From assembly GCF_019679435.2 (NCBI RefSeq), contig NZ_CP139781.1, positions 744,001-808,000 on the forward strand: a DNA stretch of 64,000 bases, written 5' to 3'. A program made the position numbers and the translations under genes. Positions 37,401-43,570 of this stretch are shown in pieces. Positions within the stretch are counted from its first letter, which is position 1; each line of letters begins with the position of its first letter. This DNA comes from Actomonas aquatica. Its GTDB lineage: Bacteria; Verrucomicrobiota; Verrucomicrobiia; Opitutales; Opitutaceae. Under the pieces are notes generated by a model. It worked only from the letters and a program-made list of their open reading frames with translations. It was not told where the DNA came from and made no database searches.

Positions 37401-37767
37401 TGTTGATCCATTGCTCGACCTGAGCCTCATCCCGGTTCTGACCGGTGGCAATCCAGCTGGCCGGCAGAGCGGACTCGGAGGGCAAATTGATCGTCGAAAC
37501 GTAGCTGAGCGCCGTCGCGTCATCGACGCCCTCGGGGGCCGAAATCACACGCCACACCAGATTCGGTTGAACCTCGGAGGTCAGGCGATTGGGAGCCGTC
37601 ACCGTGACGGTGTGGAACCAGAACAGAGGCGCATCACCCTCCACCGTTTGATCGTTCGGGTTGTAACCGACAGTGGGGAAACGCTGCGCGTGAGCGTCAC
37701 TACCGCTGCTCGAAAACACCAAGGCGGCCAGTAAGCCGGTGAGGAGCAAGGAGGTTAGTTTCTTCAT
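34414..37767 (-). CDS. Large secreted Ig-repeat protein with a Lys/Ser/Gly and Cys-Trp tail
   Basis: A protein of 1117 residues from ATG 37767, with a signal peptide (MKKLTSLLLTGLLAALVFSS). Residues 30-195 form an N-terminal domain. Residues about 200-740 hold roughly five Ig/cadherin-like repeats of about 108 residues; three of them carry variants of ITxPxDGxxF near the start and all but the second contain PETEIPF or VTEIPF type strands. Residues about 745-865 are a separate domain with five Cys (ENCPTTVYWKG, LFCDDCTS). Residues 868-1117 form a tail of KSG, KSD and QSD triplets, broken by four 19-residue modules of pattern CxxxWWGxCxKKxxWGHxC at about 908, 953, 1010 and 1058, and ending WNIWSWWG. 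I recognise no family for the tail. The low GC skew of its codons is not unusual. Export to the cell surface is likely; the Cys/His/Trp modules could bind metal or form disulfides. Confidence 0.88.
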   Translation of the reverse strand: MKKLTSLLLTGLLAALVFSSSGSDAHAQRFPTVGYNPNDQTVEGDAPLFWFHTVTVTAPNRLTSEVQPNLVWRVISAPEGVDDATALSYVSTINLPSESALPASWIATGQNRDEAQVEQWINNEIALRGPAPEPFSFTAPLQRLAVGIYFRGPEDAVAGDYAYGLRFEGFPGEASEPGGTGTVLNDATYINVFVINPISGEPPTVAIASPGDGAEYVYTVGGPPVIVPIEATGAAIEGYEVTDLTVSVSDRGVLNPSEITYTDLNTILARGVADLGYTEAGLYTVTATATNSIGEAVATTDFSIIRVVPPPTISIIEPLKPSVHVYSYTLGVDAGASIPYLVNATTLEDGGPVEGIQSLELTRDGTPISLSGWTVGDLNAFGSASEVIAEEGIYTLTATTTTAHGTATTSSTFQVVALLPEPEVTITTPGDGDSFTRFQGGPETEIPFTFEGGVSWGGIETVEVTVLDSEGQPANASSTFTGLMTGSISGEGVIRTTVADTFTIKVTVTSEGGSATDSIAISVNELMADPPAITINTPVDGSEFSFDFGGPGATVPVDIFTDTEFGTIDLFEATLLGPDSSSTPLNLTIDGLGTTEATGLTSLVLDVPGTYTITALSETAYGSAVTSTSFEVVGIYPAPVTTILTPDDGLEVNRFASDPVTEIPFTFETSVSYGTIEELVVTVNGQPVSVTHSGLGQGVVTGSGVISSEESASYVISVTGVSDQDRSAEDSITVSVVEQDDPGGDENCPTTVYWKGAISRGTVFCGGEDALLEFTLFCDDCTSVTDQEVIIAVIDENTGEESYYTYGESASGLTYKIEGTRYQKLFTTAAGDNEYRVEVYRPKYAGSEEMVLLSSKVFYTKSDCGDPCKSDKSGKSGKSGKSGHSGKSGKSGHSDKSGKSGKSGKGGCDFDWWGHCKKKGDWGHNCGGKSDKSGKSDHSDKSDKSGKSGKSGCDYNWWGKCSKKGQWGHDCGSKSGQSDKSGKSGQSDKSDKSGQSDKSGKSGKSDKDGCSFDWWGKCTKKGQWGHSCSDHSGKSGKSDQSNKSDKYGKSDKSSKDNCDINWWGSCTKKDQWGHSCSSGSSTGGKSDHYGQSSKSGQSSKSGKSAKSSSWNIWSWWG
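34417..35166 (-). repeat. Coding tandem repeats: KSG/KSD triplets with four Cys-Trp-His modules
   Basis: The 250 C-terminal codons of the large protein. Short codon repeats meaning Lys-Ser-Gly, Lys-Ser-Asp and Gln-Ser-Asp alternate with four modules at 34990-35046, about 34855-34911, about 34684-34740 and about 34540-34596. Module starts are 45, 57 and 48 residues apart. The repeats are in frame and imperfect at the nucleotide level, so they look like a slowly diverged coding array and not an intergenic one. Confidence 0.85.
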
Positions 37768-37815
37768 GATAGGATCAGTCTTTCGCCAAGAAAAGGCATC
37801 AAGCGGGTAAAAGTC

Positions 37816-37831
37816 TAGGTGATTATCCCTA
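37816..37831. promoter_or_regulatory. Possible operator upstream of the large secreted gene
   Basis: TAGGTGATTATCCCTA lies 49 bases upstream of the ATG at 37767 and matches the 16-bp dyad TAGGGTAATTGCCCTA at 28363-28378 at 11 of 16 positions, with both outer half-sites TAGG and CCCTA preserved. This may be coincidence; no other copy is evident in the window. Confidence 0.35.
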
Positions 37832-37885
37832 TGCATGCGCCTTTTTAAGGCCATTCGGGTCTAGTCGCTCAAGCAGGGAAACTAC

Positions 37886-38743
37886 TTAGTTCGATAAACC
37901 AAAATGCGCCAAAAACTTAGCAGAGGTGTCATGGGGGGTATCAATTTCTGCGTCAGAGAGGGGTAAACTACGCAATCCGACCCCATCATGAAAGAACCAT
38001 AATGTGTCTGAGGTGACATGCACCCCCAACGCGGTATGGCACCCTCCCCCGAGTTGCGTCTGGAACGCGCGCTCCAATTCGACCCGACGGGACGTCGTCG
38101 GATGGAAGCACTTCGCCCACGCCGCCCCCTCCCCGGCGCGGCATTGCACGGCGATCGCCGCCTGCGCGACGGCCGGCACCATCGATTCGAAACCGAGCAC
38201 CCGAAACTCAAGCCCTTCCCAACCGCCGATGCCGAGCCGCCCAAGTCCGGCCGCGGCGAGGACGGTGGCGTCGGCCACGTGATCATGGGCGATCTTGCGC
38301 AGGCGGGTGTCGACGTTGCCACGGATCTCGGTGAATTCAGCATCCGGATACAGCATGCCCAATTGCAGGCGACGGCGCGGGCTGCTGGTGGCAATGGTCG
38401 CCGGGGCCTCGATTCCGTCGCGCACGATGAGCACGTCGCGCGGATCGGCCCGCGGCAGGTAGCCGGCGATCTCGAGGCCCTCCGGTTGGTCGCCGGGGAG
38501 ATCCTTGGCGCTGTGCACCGCGAGGTCGGCGCGGCCTTCCAGCAGCGCCTGCTCCAGCTCCTTGGTGAAAAGCCCCTTCCCGCCCCGCTTTTCCAGTGAC
38601 CAAGCCGTCTGTTTGTCGCCGGTGGTGACGATCGGCATCAGCTGGATGTCGAAACCGAGCAATTCGTGCAGCGCGGCGGCGACCATGTTGGTTTGCGCGA
38701 GCGCGAGTGGGCTCTTGCGGGTGGCAATGGTGAGAGTCGGCAT
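37886..38743 (-). CDS. hemC: Hydroxymethylbilane synthase (porphobilinogen deaminase)
   Basis: A protein of 285 residues. It polymerises four porphobilinogen molecules into hydroxymethylbilane in tetrapyrrole synthesis. Motifs are ATRKSPLALAQ at the N-terminus, AVHSAKDLP, SSPRRRLQL, RGNVDTRLRK and the dipyrromethane-cofactor Cys in TQLGGGCHTALGVH. At 285 residues it is a little shorter than the usual 300-310, with the deficit in the C-terminal domain. It is read towards the Ig-protein gene, and ilvC lies upstream on the same strand across a terminator. Confidence 0.95.
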   Translation of the reverse strand: MPTLTIATRKSPLALAQTNMVAAALHELLGFDIQLMPIVTTGDKQTAWSLEKRGGKGLFTKELEQALLEGRADLAVHSAKDLPGDQPEGLEIAGYLPRADPRDVLIVRDGIEAPATIATSSPRRRLQLGMLYPDAEFTEIRGNVDTRLRKIAHDHVADATVLAAAGLGRLGIGGWEGLEFRVLGFESMVPAVAQAAIAVQCRAGEGAAWAKCFHPTTSRRVELERAFQTQLGGGCHTALGVHVTSDTLWFFHDGVGLRSLPLSDAEIDTPHDTSAKFLAHFGLSN

Positions 38744-38800
38744 GTGGTGGTCGGGAAACTGAAAGAGAAAGCCGGGAACCGAGCGGCGAAATATCCAGAA

Positions 38801-38850
38801 ACAACAAGGCCACGCCGAGCAGCAAGAGCAACCTGCTACCCGGCGTGGCC
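38801..38850 (-). terminator. Terminator downstream of ilvC
   Basis: On the minus strand a 9-bp stem, GGCCACGCC (38808-38816) with GGCGTGGCC (38842-38850), is followed by TTGTTGTTT. It lies 31 bases beyond the ilvC stop and ends before the hemC start. Confidence 0.65.
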
Positions 38851-38880
38851 GGAAGTGTTTACGAACGGGGAGCTAGGCGC

Positions 38881-39906
<1,026 letters not shown>

Positions 39907-39945
39907 GGTTTGGTTTTTTGGGAATGGGTGTGGGGTTCTGGAAAA

Positions 39946-40416
39946 TCAGCGGGTGAGCGCGAGCTGACCGGTGCGGGCCAGTTCGGTGACCTTGAAGGGT
40001 TCGATCAGGCCGAGGAACGCGGCCACTTTGCCTTCGTCGCCGGTGAGCTCGATGATGACCTCGTGGGTCGCCACGTTCACGATCTTGGCGCGGAAGATGT
40101 CGCAGATCTGCATGATCTCGGAGCGGACCTTGGCGTCGGCCTCCACCTTCACGAGCAACAGCTCGCGCAGGACGGCTTGGTCCTTGGTGAAGTCGGTGAC
40201 CTCGACCACGTTGATGAGCTTGCGCAGCTGCTTGATCGCGAGATCGAGCGAGGAGTCGTCTCCCTTCAATACTACCGTGATGCGAGACAGGGCCGCGTCG
40301 TGGGTAGGCGCGACGTTAAGGGAGTCGATGTTGAAGCCGCGGCCGGAGAACATCCCGGCAACACGAGCCAAAACACCGAACTTGTTCTCAACGAGGACAG
40401 AGATCGTGTGTCGCAT
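39946..40416 (-). CDS. ilvN: Acetolactate synthase small (regulatory) subunit
   Basis: A protein of 156 residues with an ACT domain at the N-terminus (HTISVLVENKFGVLARVAGMFSGRGFNIDSL), which binds valine for feedback control, and a second ACT-like half. Typical small-subunit length. The catalytic subunit gene ilvB is not in this window, which is unusual because ilvB normally precedes ilvN. Upstream of ilvN is a tRNA-Val gene only 75 bases away on the same strand, and no leader-type attenuator is visible between them. Confidence 0.95.
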   Translation of the reverse strand: MRHTISVLVENKFGVLARVAGMFSGRGFNIDSLNVAPTHDAALSRITVVLKGDDSSLDLAIKQLRKLINVVEVTDFTKDQAVLRELLLVKVEADAKVRSEIMQICDIFRAKIVNVATHEVIIELTGDEGKVAAFLGLIEPFKVTELARTGQLALTR

Positions 40417-40491
40417 GATTGGAGGTTTGAAGTGGAGGACTGTGGAGTAGAAACGGTCGAGAACAGCCTGTCCGCCATAGGCGAAACCGGC

Positions 40492-40568
40492 TGGTGGACG
40501 CCGAGGGACTCGAACCCCCGACCCTCTCGGTGTAAACGAGATGCTCTAACCAGCTGAGCTAGGCGTCC
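40492..40568 (-). tRNA. tRNA-Val (anticodon TAC)
   Basis: On the minus strand the sequence begins GGACGCCTAGCTCAGCTGGT and folds as a full cloverleaf: acceptor stem GGACGCC with GGCGTCC, D-arm, anticodon loop TTTACAC with anticodon TAC, T-arm with GTTCGAGTC, and an encoded CCA end. It reads GUA/GUG-type valine codons and lies just upstream of ilvN. Confidence 0.95.
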
Positions 40569-40656
40569 GGACCGAAGGATGAGCTAAGCGGGTCGATGGA
40601 CTGACTGACAAGGGTTATTTACACAGGTAAAGCCCGGGCCACCGATCGCAGGTATA

Positions 40657-41697
40657 TCAATTGGCAGCCTTGGGTTTGAGCCAACCGCGCTCGATCATGA
40701 GCTCGGCGTTCTGCACCGCGTTGAGCGCGGCGCCCTTCCAGAGGTTGTCGCCGGTGACCCAAAACGACAGGGCGTTGTCCATGGCGGTGTCGATGCGCAG
40801 GCGCCCCACTCCGCACTTCACCTTCTCGGCGAAGTCGAGCGGCGTCGGGTATTTGCGCTCGGCCGGTTCGTCAACCAGCTCCGCTCCCGGGAACGCCGCG
40901 ATGGCTTCACGCGCCTGGGCAAGGTCGACGGGGCGCTCAAACTCAGCACACACGGACACCGAGTGTGCCCGCACGACCGGCACGCGCACGCAGGTGGCGG
41001 ACACCTTGAGGTCCGGCAGCCCCATAATCTTGCGCGACTCCTGCGCCATCTTGGTCTCTTCGCCGGTGTAGCCGTCCTCGCCGAAGGTATCGACCTGCGG
41101 GATACAGTTGTAAGCGATTTGATACGGCGCGTAGACCTTGCGCTTGATCGGGTCGCCATGGACGGAGGCGAGCACTTGCGACTCAAGTTCGCGCACGGCC
41201 TCGGCGCCGGAACCGGAGACCGATTGGAACGTGGAGACGATGATGCGCTTCACGCCGAAGAGTTGGTGCAGCGGCCAGAGGCCCATGAGCATGACGGCCG
41301 TCGAGCAGTTGGGGTTGGCAATGATGCCCTTGTGGCCGGTGAGTTTCTCCGGGTTAATTTCCGGCACCACCAGCGGGATGTCGTCGCGCATGCGCAGCGC
41401 GGAGCTCTTATCGATCACGAGGCAGCCGGCCGCCACGGCATTTTCCGCGAGGGCGCGGGTCACGCTGCCCCCGGCGGCGAAGAAGGCCACATCGACATCG
41501 GCGAAGACGCCCGGTTTGGCTTCCTCGATCTCGATCGTTTCGTCCCCGACCGTCAGCTTTTTGCCGGCGGAGCGCGCGGAAGCGAACAGGCGCAGCCGCG
41601 ACAGGGGAAAGTTACGCTCGTGCATTAGCCGCACCAGCTCTTGACCGACGGCACCAGAGGCACCGACGATTCCGACAACATAGCTCTGATTATTCAA
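40657..41697 (-). CDS. asd: Aspartate-semialdehyde dehydrogenase
   Basis: A protein of 346 residues. It reduces aspartyl phosphate in the lysine, threonine and methionine branch. Motifs are VGIVGASGAVGQELVRLM for NADP, CVIDKSSALRMRDDIPLVVPEIN and the catalytic Cys in IIANPNCSTAVML; TFQSVSGSGAEAV and CVRVPVVRAHSVSV follow. I start at TTG 41697 because a perfect AAGGAG lies 8 bases upstream (forward 41706-41711) and the fold begins immediately. An upstream ATG at 41751 would add a nonsense stretch. The start lies only 2 bases from the ATG of the divergent L,D-transpeptidase, and the ribosome-binding site of asd sits inside that gene. Confidence 0.93.
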   Translation of the reverse strand: MNNQSYVVGIVGASGAVGQELVRLMHERNFPLSRLRLFASARSAGKKLTVGDETIEIEEAKPGVFADVDVAFFAAGGSVTRALAENAVAAGCLVIDKSSALRMRDDIPLVVPEINPEKLTGHKGIIANPNCSTAVMLMGLWPLHQLFGVKRIIVSTFQSVSGSGAEAVRELESQVLASVHGDPIKRKVYAPYQIAYNCIPQVDTFGEDGYTGEETKMAQESRKIMGLPDLKVSATCVRVPVVRAHSVSVCAEFERPVDLAQAREAIAAFPGAELVDEPAERKYPTPLDFAEKVKCGVGRLRIDTAMDNALSFWVTGDNLWKGAALNAVQNAELMIERGWLKPKAAN

Positions 41698-41698
41698 G

Positions 41699-42235
41699 AT
41701 GGAGTCTCCTTGGGAACTAGCCACACAAAGTGCCGACGCGCTCGGCATCAAGCCCGCAGAACGTTTGCTTCACGTGAGCATTAACAACCAGTCCATGCAC
41801 CTATACCAAGGGGCCGACTGCATCAAACGCTACACCGTGTCGACCAGCTCGCGGCCTCCCTCCAACCAGAAGGACTCCCTCGGCACCCCACGCGGTCTTC
41901 ACCTCATCGCCGAGCGAATCGGCGCCGGACAGCCGCCGGGCATGGTCTTCAAGAGCCGCATCCCCACCGGGCACCATTTCAACGAACTCAGCGCCGCGGA
42001 AAACGAAGGCAACCTCGTGACGACCCGCATCCTCTGGCTGCGCGGCCTCGAGCCGGGTTACAACTCCGGGGGCAAAGTCGATTCCTACGACCGCTACATT
42101 TACATTCACGGGACCAATCACGAAGACCGCCTGGGCCGTCCCGCCAGCGGTGGTTGTGTGCTCCTGAGCAACCTCGAGATGATCGACCTCTATGAACGGG
42201 TGCGTCCCGGCGACTGGGTGAACATCGTCAACTGA
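41699..42235 (+). CDS. L,D-transpeptidase (YkuD) family protein
   Basis: A protein of 178 residues from ATG 41699. The YkuD fold begins at RLLHVSINNQSMHLYQG. The catalytic motif is in HGTNHEDRLGRPASGGCVLLSN, where the nucleophile Cys is preceded by SGG instead of the usual SHG. Such enzymes make 3-3 or Braun-type cross-links in peptidoglycan. No signal peptide or transmembrane helix is visible from this start, so either export uses another route or the true start is missed. Divergent from asd with overlapping 5' signals; no good Shine-Dalgarno is present for this gene. Confidence 0.85.
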   Translation: MESPWELATQSADALGIKPAERLLHVSINNQSMHLYQGADCIKRYTVSTSSRPPSNQKDSLGTPRGLHLIAERIGAGQPPGMVFKSRIPTGHHFNELSAAENEGNLVTTRILWLRGLEPGYNSGGKVDSYDRYIYIHGTNHEDRLGRPASGGCVLLSNLEMIDLYERVRPGDWVNIVN

Positions 42236-42276
42236 TCCGGCGAGCGCACCGCCGCCCCGAGTGCGCCAATCGGAAG

Positions 42277-42966
42277 CTAAGGATTGCCGCGCTGATCCGC
42301 GCCGGTCGGTCCCTCATACCAAGCGCCCGTAGCGCGGCGTTTGGCTTCGGCCGTTTTAATCGTCGCACGTTCGTCCGGGTTGGTCAGCGAGACATAAGCC
42401 CCGCGTTCGCCATGGACGATTTTTACAACGTCGCCGGTTTCGAAAAAACCGTCCTCTGCACCCTGGGTGACGACCACAATGGATCCGTCCTCCAGTCGCA
42501 CCATGACCTCCTGCCCTTCCCGCATGGTCATCATTTCCTCGTATTTCCGACCCGCGACCGCGCCGGTCACGGTGCCGGCGACGGCGACCACCAGATCCTT
42601 TGGTGCCGCCGTTTTGGGTCGCGCCGCGATCGCCCCCGTGAGCGCGCCACCCATGGTGCCGTAGCCCGTGTTGGTGCCATCGATGGTCACTGGGCGGGAC
42701 TCCACTACCCGCCCAAAATCCACCTTCTTCGTGCCCCGCCCGTCCCAGTGCTCCTCGGCCAAACGCGCTCGATGCGCCGCTTCTTCGTCAGTCACCGTGC
42801 GAGCGACCATGGGCGACGCCGCCTGATTCGAAGCGCTCGCCTTGCCGCTGCTGCTGTTGCCGGTGGTGCTCTCGCAGCCTGCCCCCGCAAGCGCGACGAC
42901 CGTCGCCGCTAATCCGAGCGCCAAACCACGGGCTCGCCGCGGATCGGTTTTGAACATGGTCCGATG
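42277..42966 (-). CDS. Glycine-zipper lipoprotein, paralogue A
   Basis: A protein of 229 residues from ATG 42966 or the nearby ATG 42957. The signal peptide ends in a lipobox LAGAGC, so the protein is probably lipidated in the outer membrane. After a Ser/Asn-rich linker come KVDFGRVVESRPVTIDGT, a Gly-rich segment (GTMGGALTGAIAARP, VAVAGTVTGAVAGRK) and an SH3-like strand set (GQEVMVRLEDGSIVVVTQ, GDVVKIVHGERGAYVSL). This resembles the SlyB/17-kDa surface antigen plan. The next gene on the same strand encodes a shorter paralogue. Confidence 0.75.
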   Translation of the reverse strand, partial: HRTMFKTDPRRARGLALGLAATVVALAGAGCESTTGNSSSGKASASNQAASPMVARTVTDEEAAHRARLAEEHWDGRGTKKVDFGRVVESRPVTIDGTNTGYGTMGGALTGAIAARPKTAAPKDLVVAVAGTVTGAVAGRKYEEMMTMREGQEVMVRLEDGSIVVVTQGAEDGFFETGDVVKIVHGERGAYVSLTNPDERATIKTAEAKRRATGAWYEGPTGADQRGNP

Positions 42967-42995
42967 CATGGGGCGCAACGTCCGTGGGCTTCGGC

Positions 42996-43466
42996 TCAAT
43001 TGATCGCGATGCGCACCGTGGCTTGGCCCCAGCCGCCGCTGTTCACCTGCACCCGGTCGCCCTCTTTAAAGACTCCGTCCTCGGTTTCTTGCACCAGAAT
43101 GACCGTCGACCCGGAATCCAACAGGATGGTCAGCTCCTGGGCCGGCTTGCGCGTGGCAGCCTCCTCCACCGCCGAACCCGCGACCGCGCCCACAATACCG
43201 GCGGCAGCTTGCACCACATAATCGCCTGCACCTGCTCCAGCTCCCGGATAGGTCGCAGCAGCCCCCAGAGAACCGCCGCCCGAAAGACCCAGAATCGTGC
43301 GCTCGCCATCGATCACCACGTTGCGCACCCGCACGACTTTGCCGAGATCGAGCGTTTGCACGACGCCTACCTGGGCGCGATCGACCATGGGTTGACTGGA
43401 GGGCAAGGTGCAGCCGGTGCTCAGCACGGCGCTCAAAACGGCCAGGCTCACAACGATCGATTTCAT
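42996..43466 (-). CDS. Glycine-zipper lipoprotein, paralogue B
   Basis: A protein of 156 residues from ATG 43466 (MKSIVVSLAVLSAVLSTGC), with a lipobox ending LSTGC. The body runs VGVVQTLDLGKVVRVRNVVIDGE, a Gly-rich zipper (GGGSLGAAATYPGAGAG, VGAVAGSAVEEAATR), and ELTILLDSGSTVILVQETEDGVFKEGDRVQV. Each element has a counterpart in paralogue A in the same order, so the two arose by duplication. Spacing of 29 bases suggests one operon transcribed B then A. Function is unknown; glycine-zipper lipoproteins are associated with envelope integrity. Confidence 0.78.
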   Translation of the reverse strand: MKSIVVSLAVLSAVLSTGCTLPSSQPMVDRAQVGVVQTLDLGKVVRVRNVVIDGERTILGLSGGGSLGAAATYPGAGAGAGDYVVQAAAGIVGAVAGSAVEEAATRKPAQELTILLDSGSTVILVQETEDGVFKEGDRVQVNSGGWGQATVRIAIN

Positions 43467-43570
43467 GGGTAGAGGTCCTCGGTTAGAGACTATCGGAGTA
43501 GAAGGAGTGGCCAGCTCACCTCTTTTGTTCCGCGCCAGACCGGTTAACTCAAGCTCCGATATCCGGGCAG

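Noticed and set aside
40657..41751. Longer asd start at ATG 41751
   Set aside because: It would overlap the transpeptidase by 53 bases and adds residues unlike the family N-terminus, while AAGGAG precedes TTG 41697 at proper spacing.
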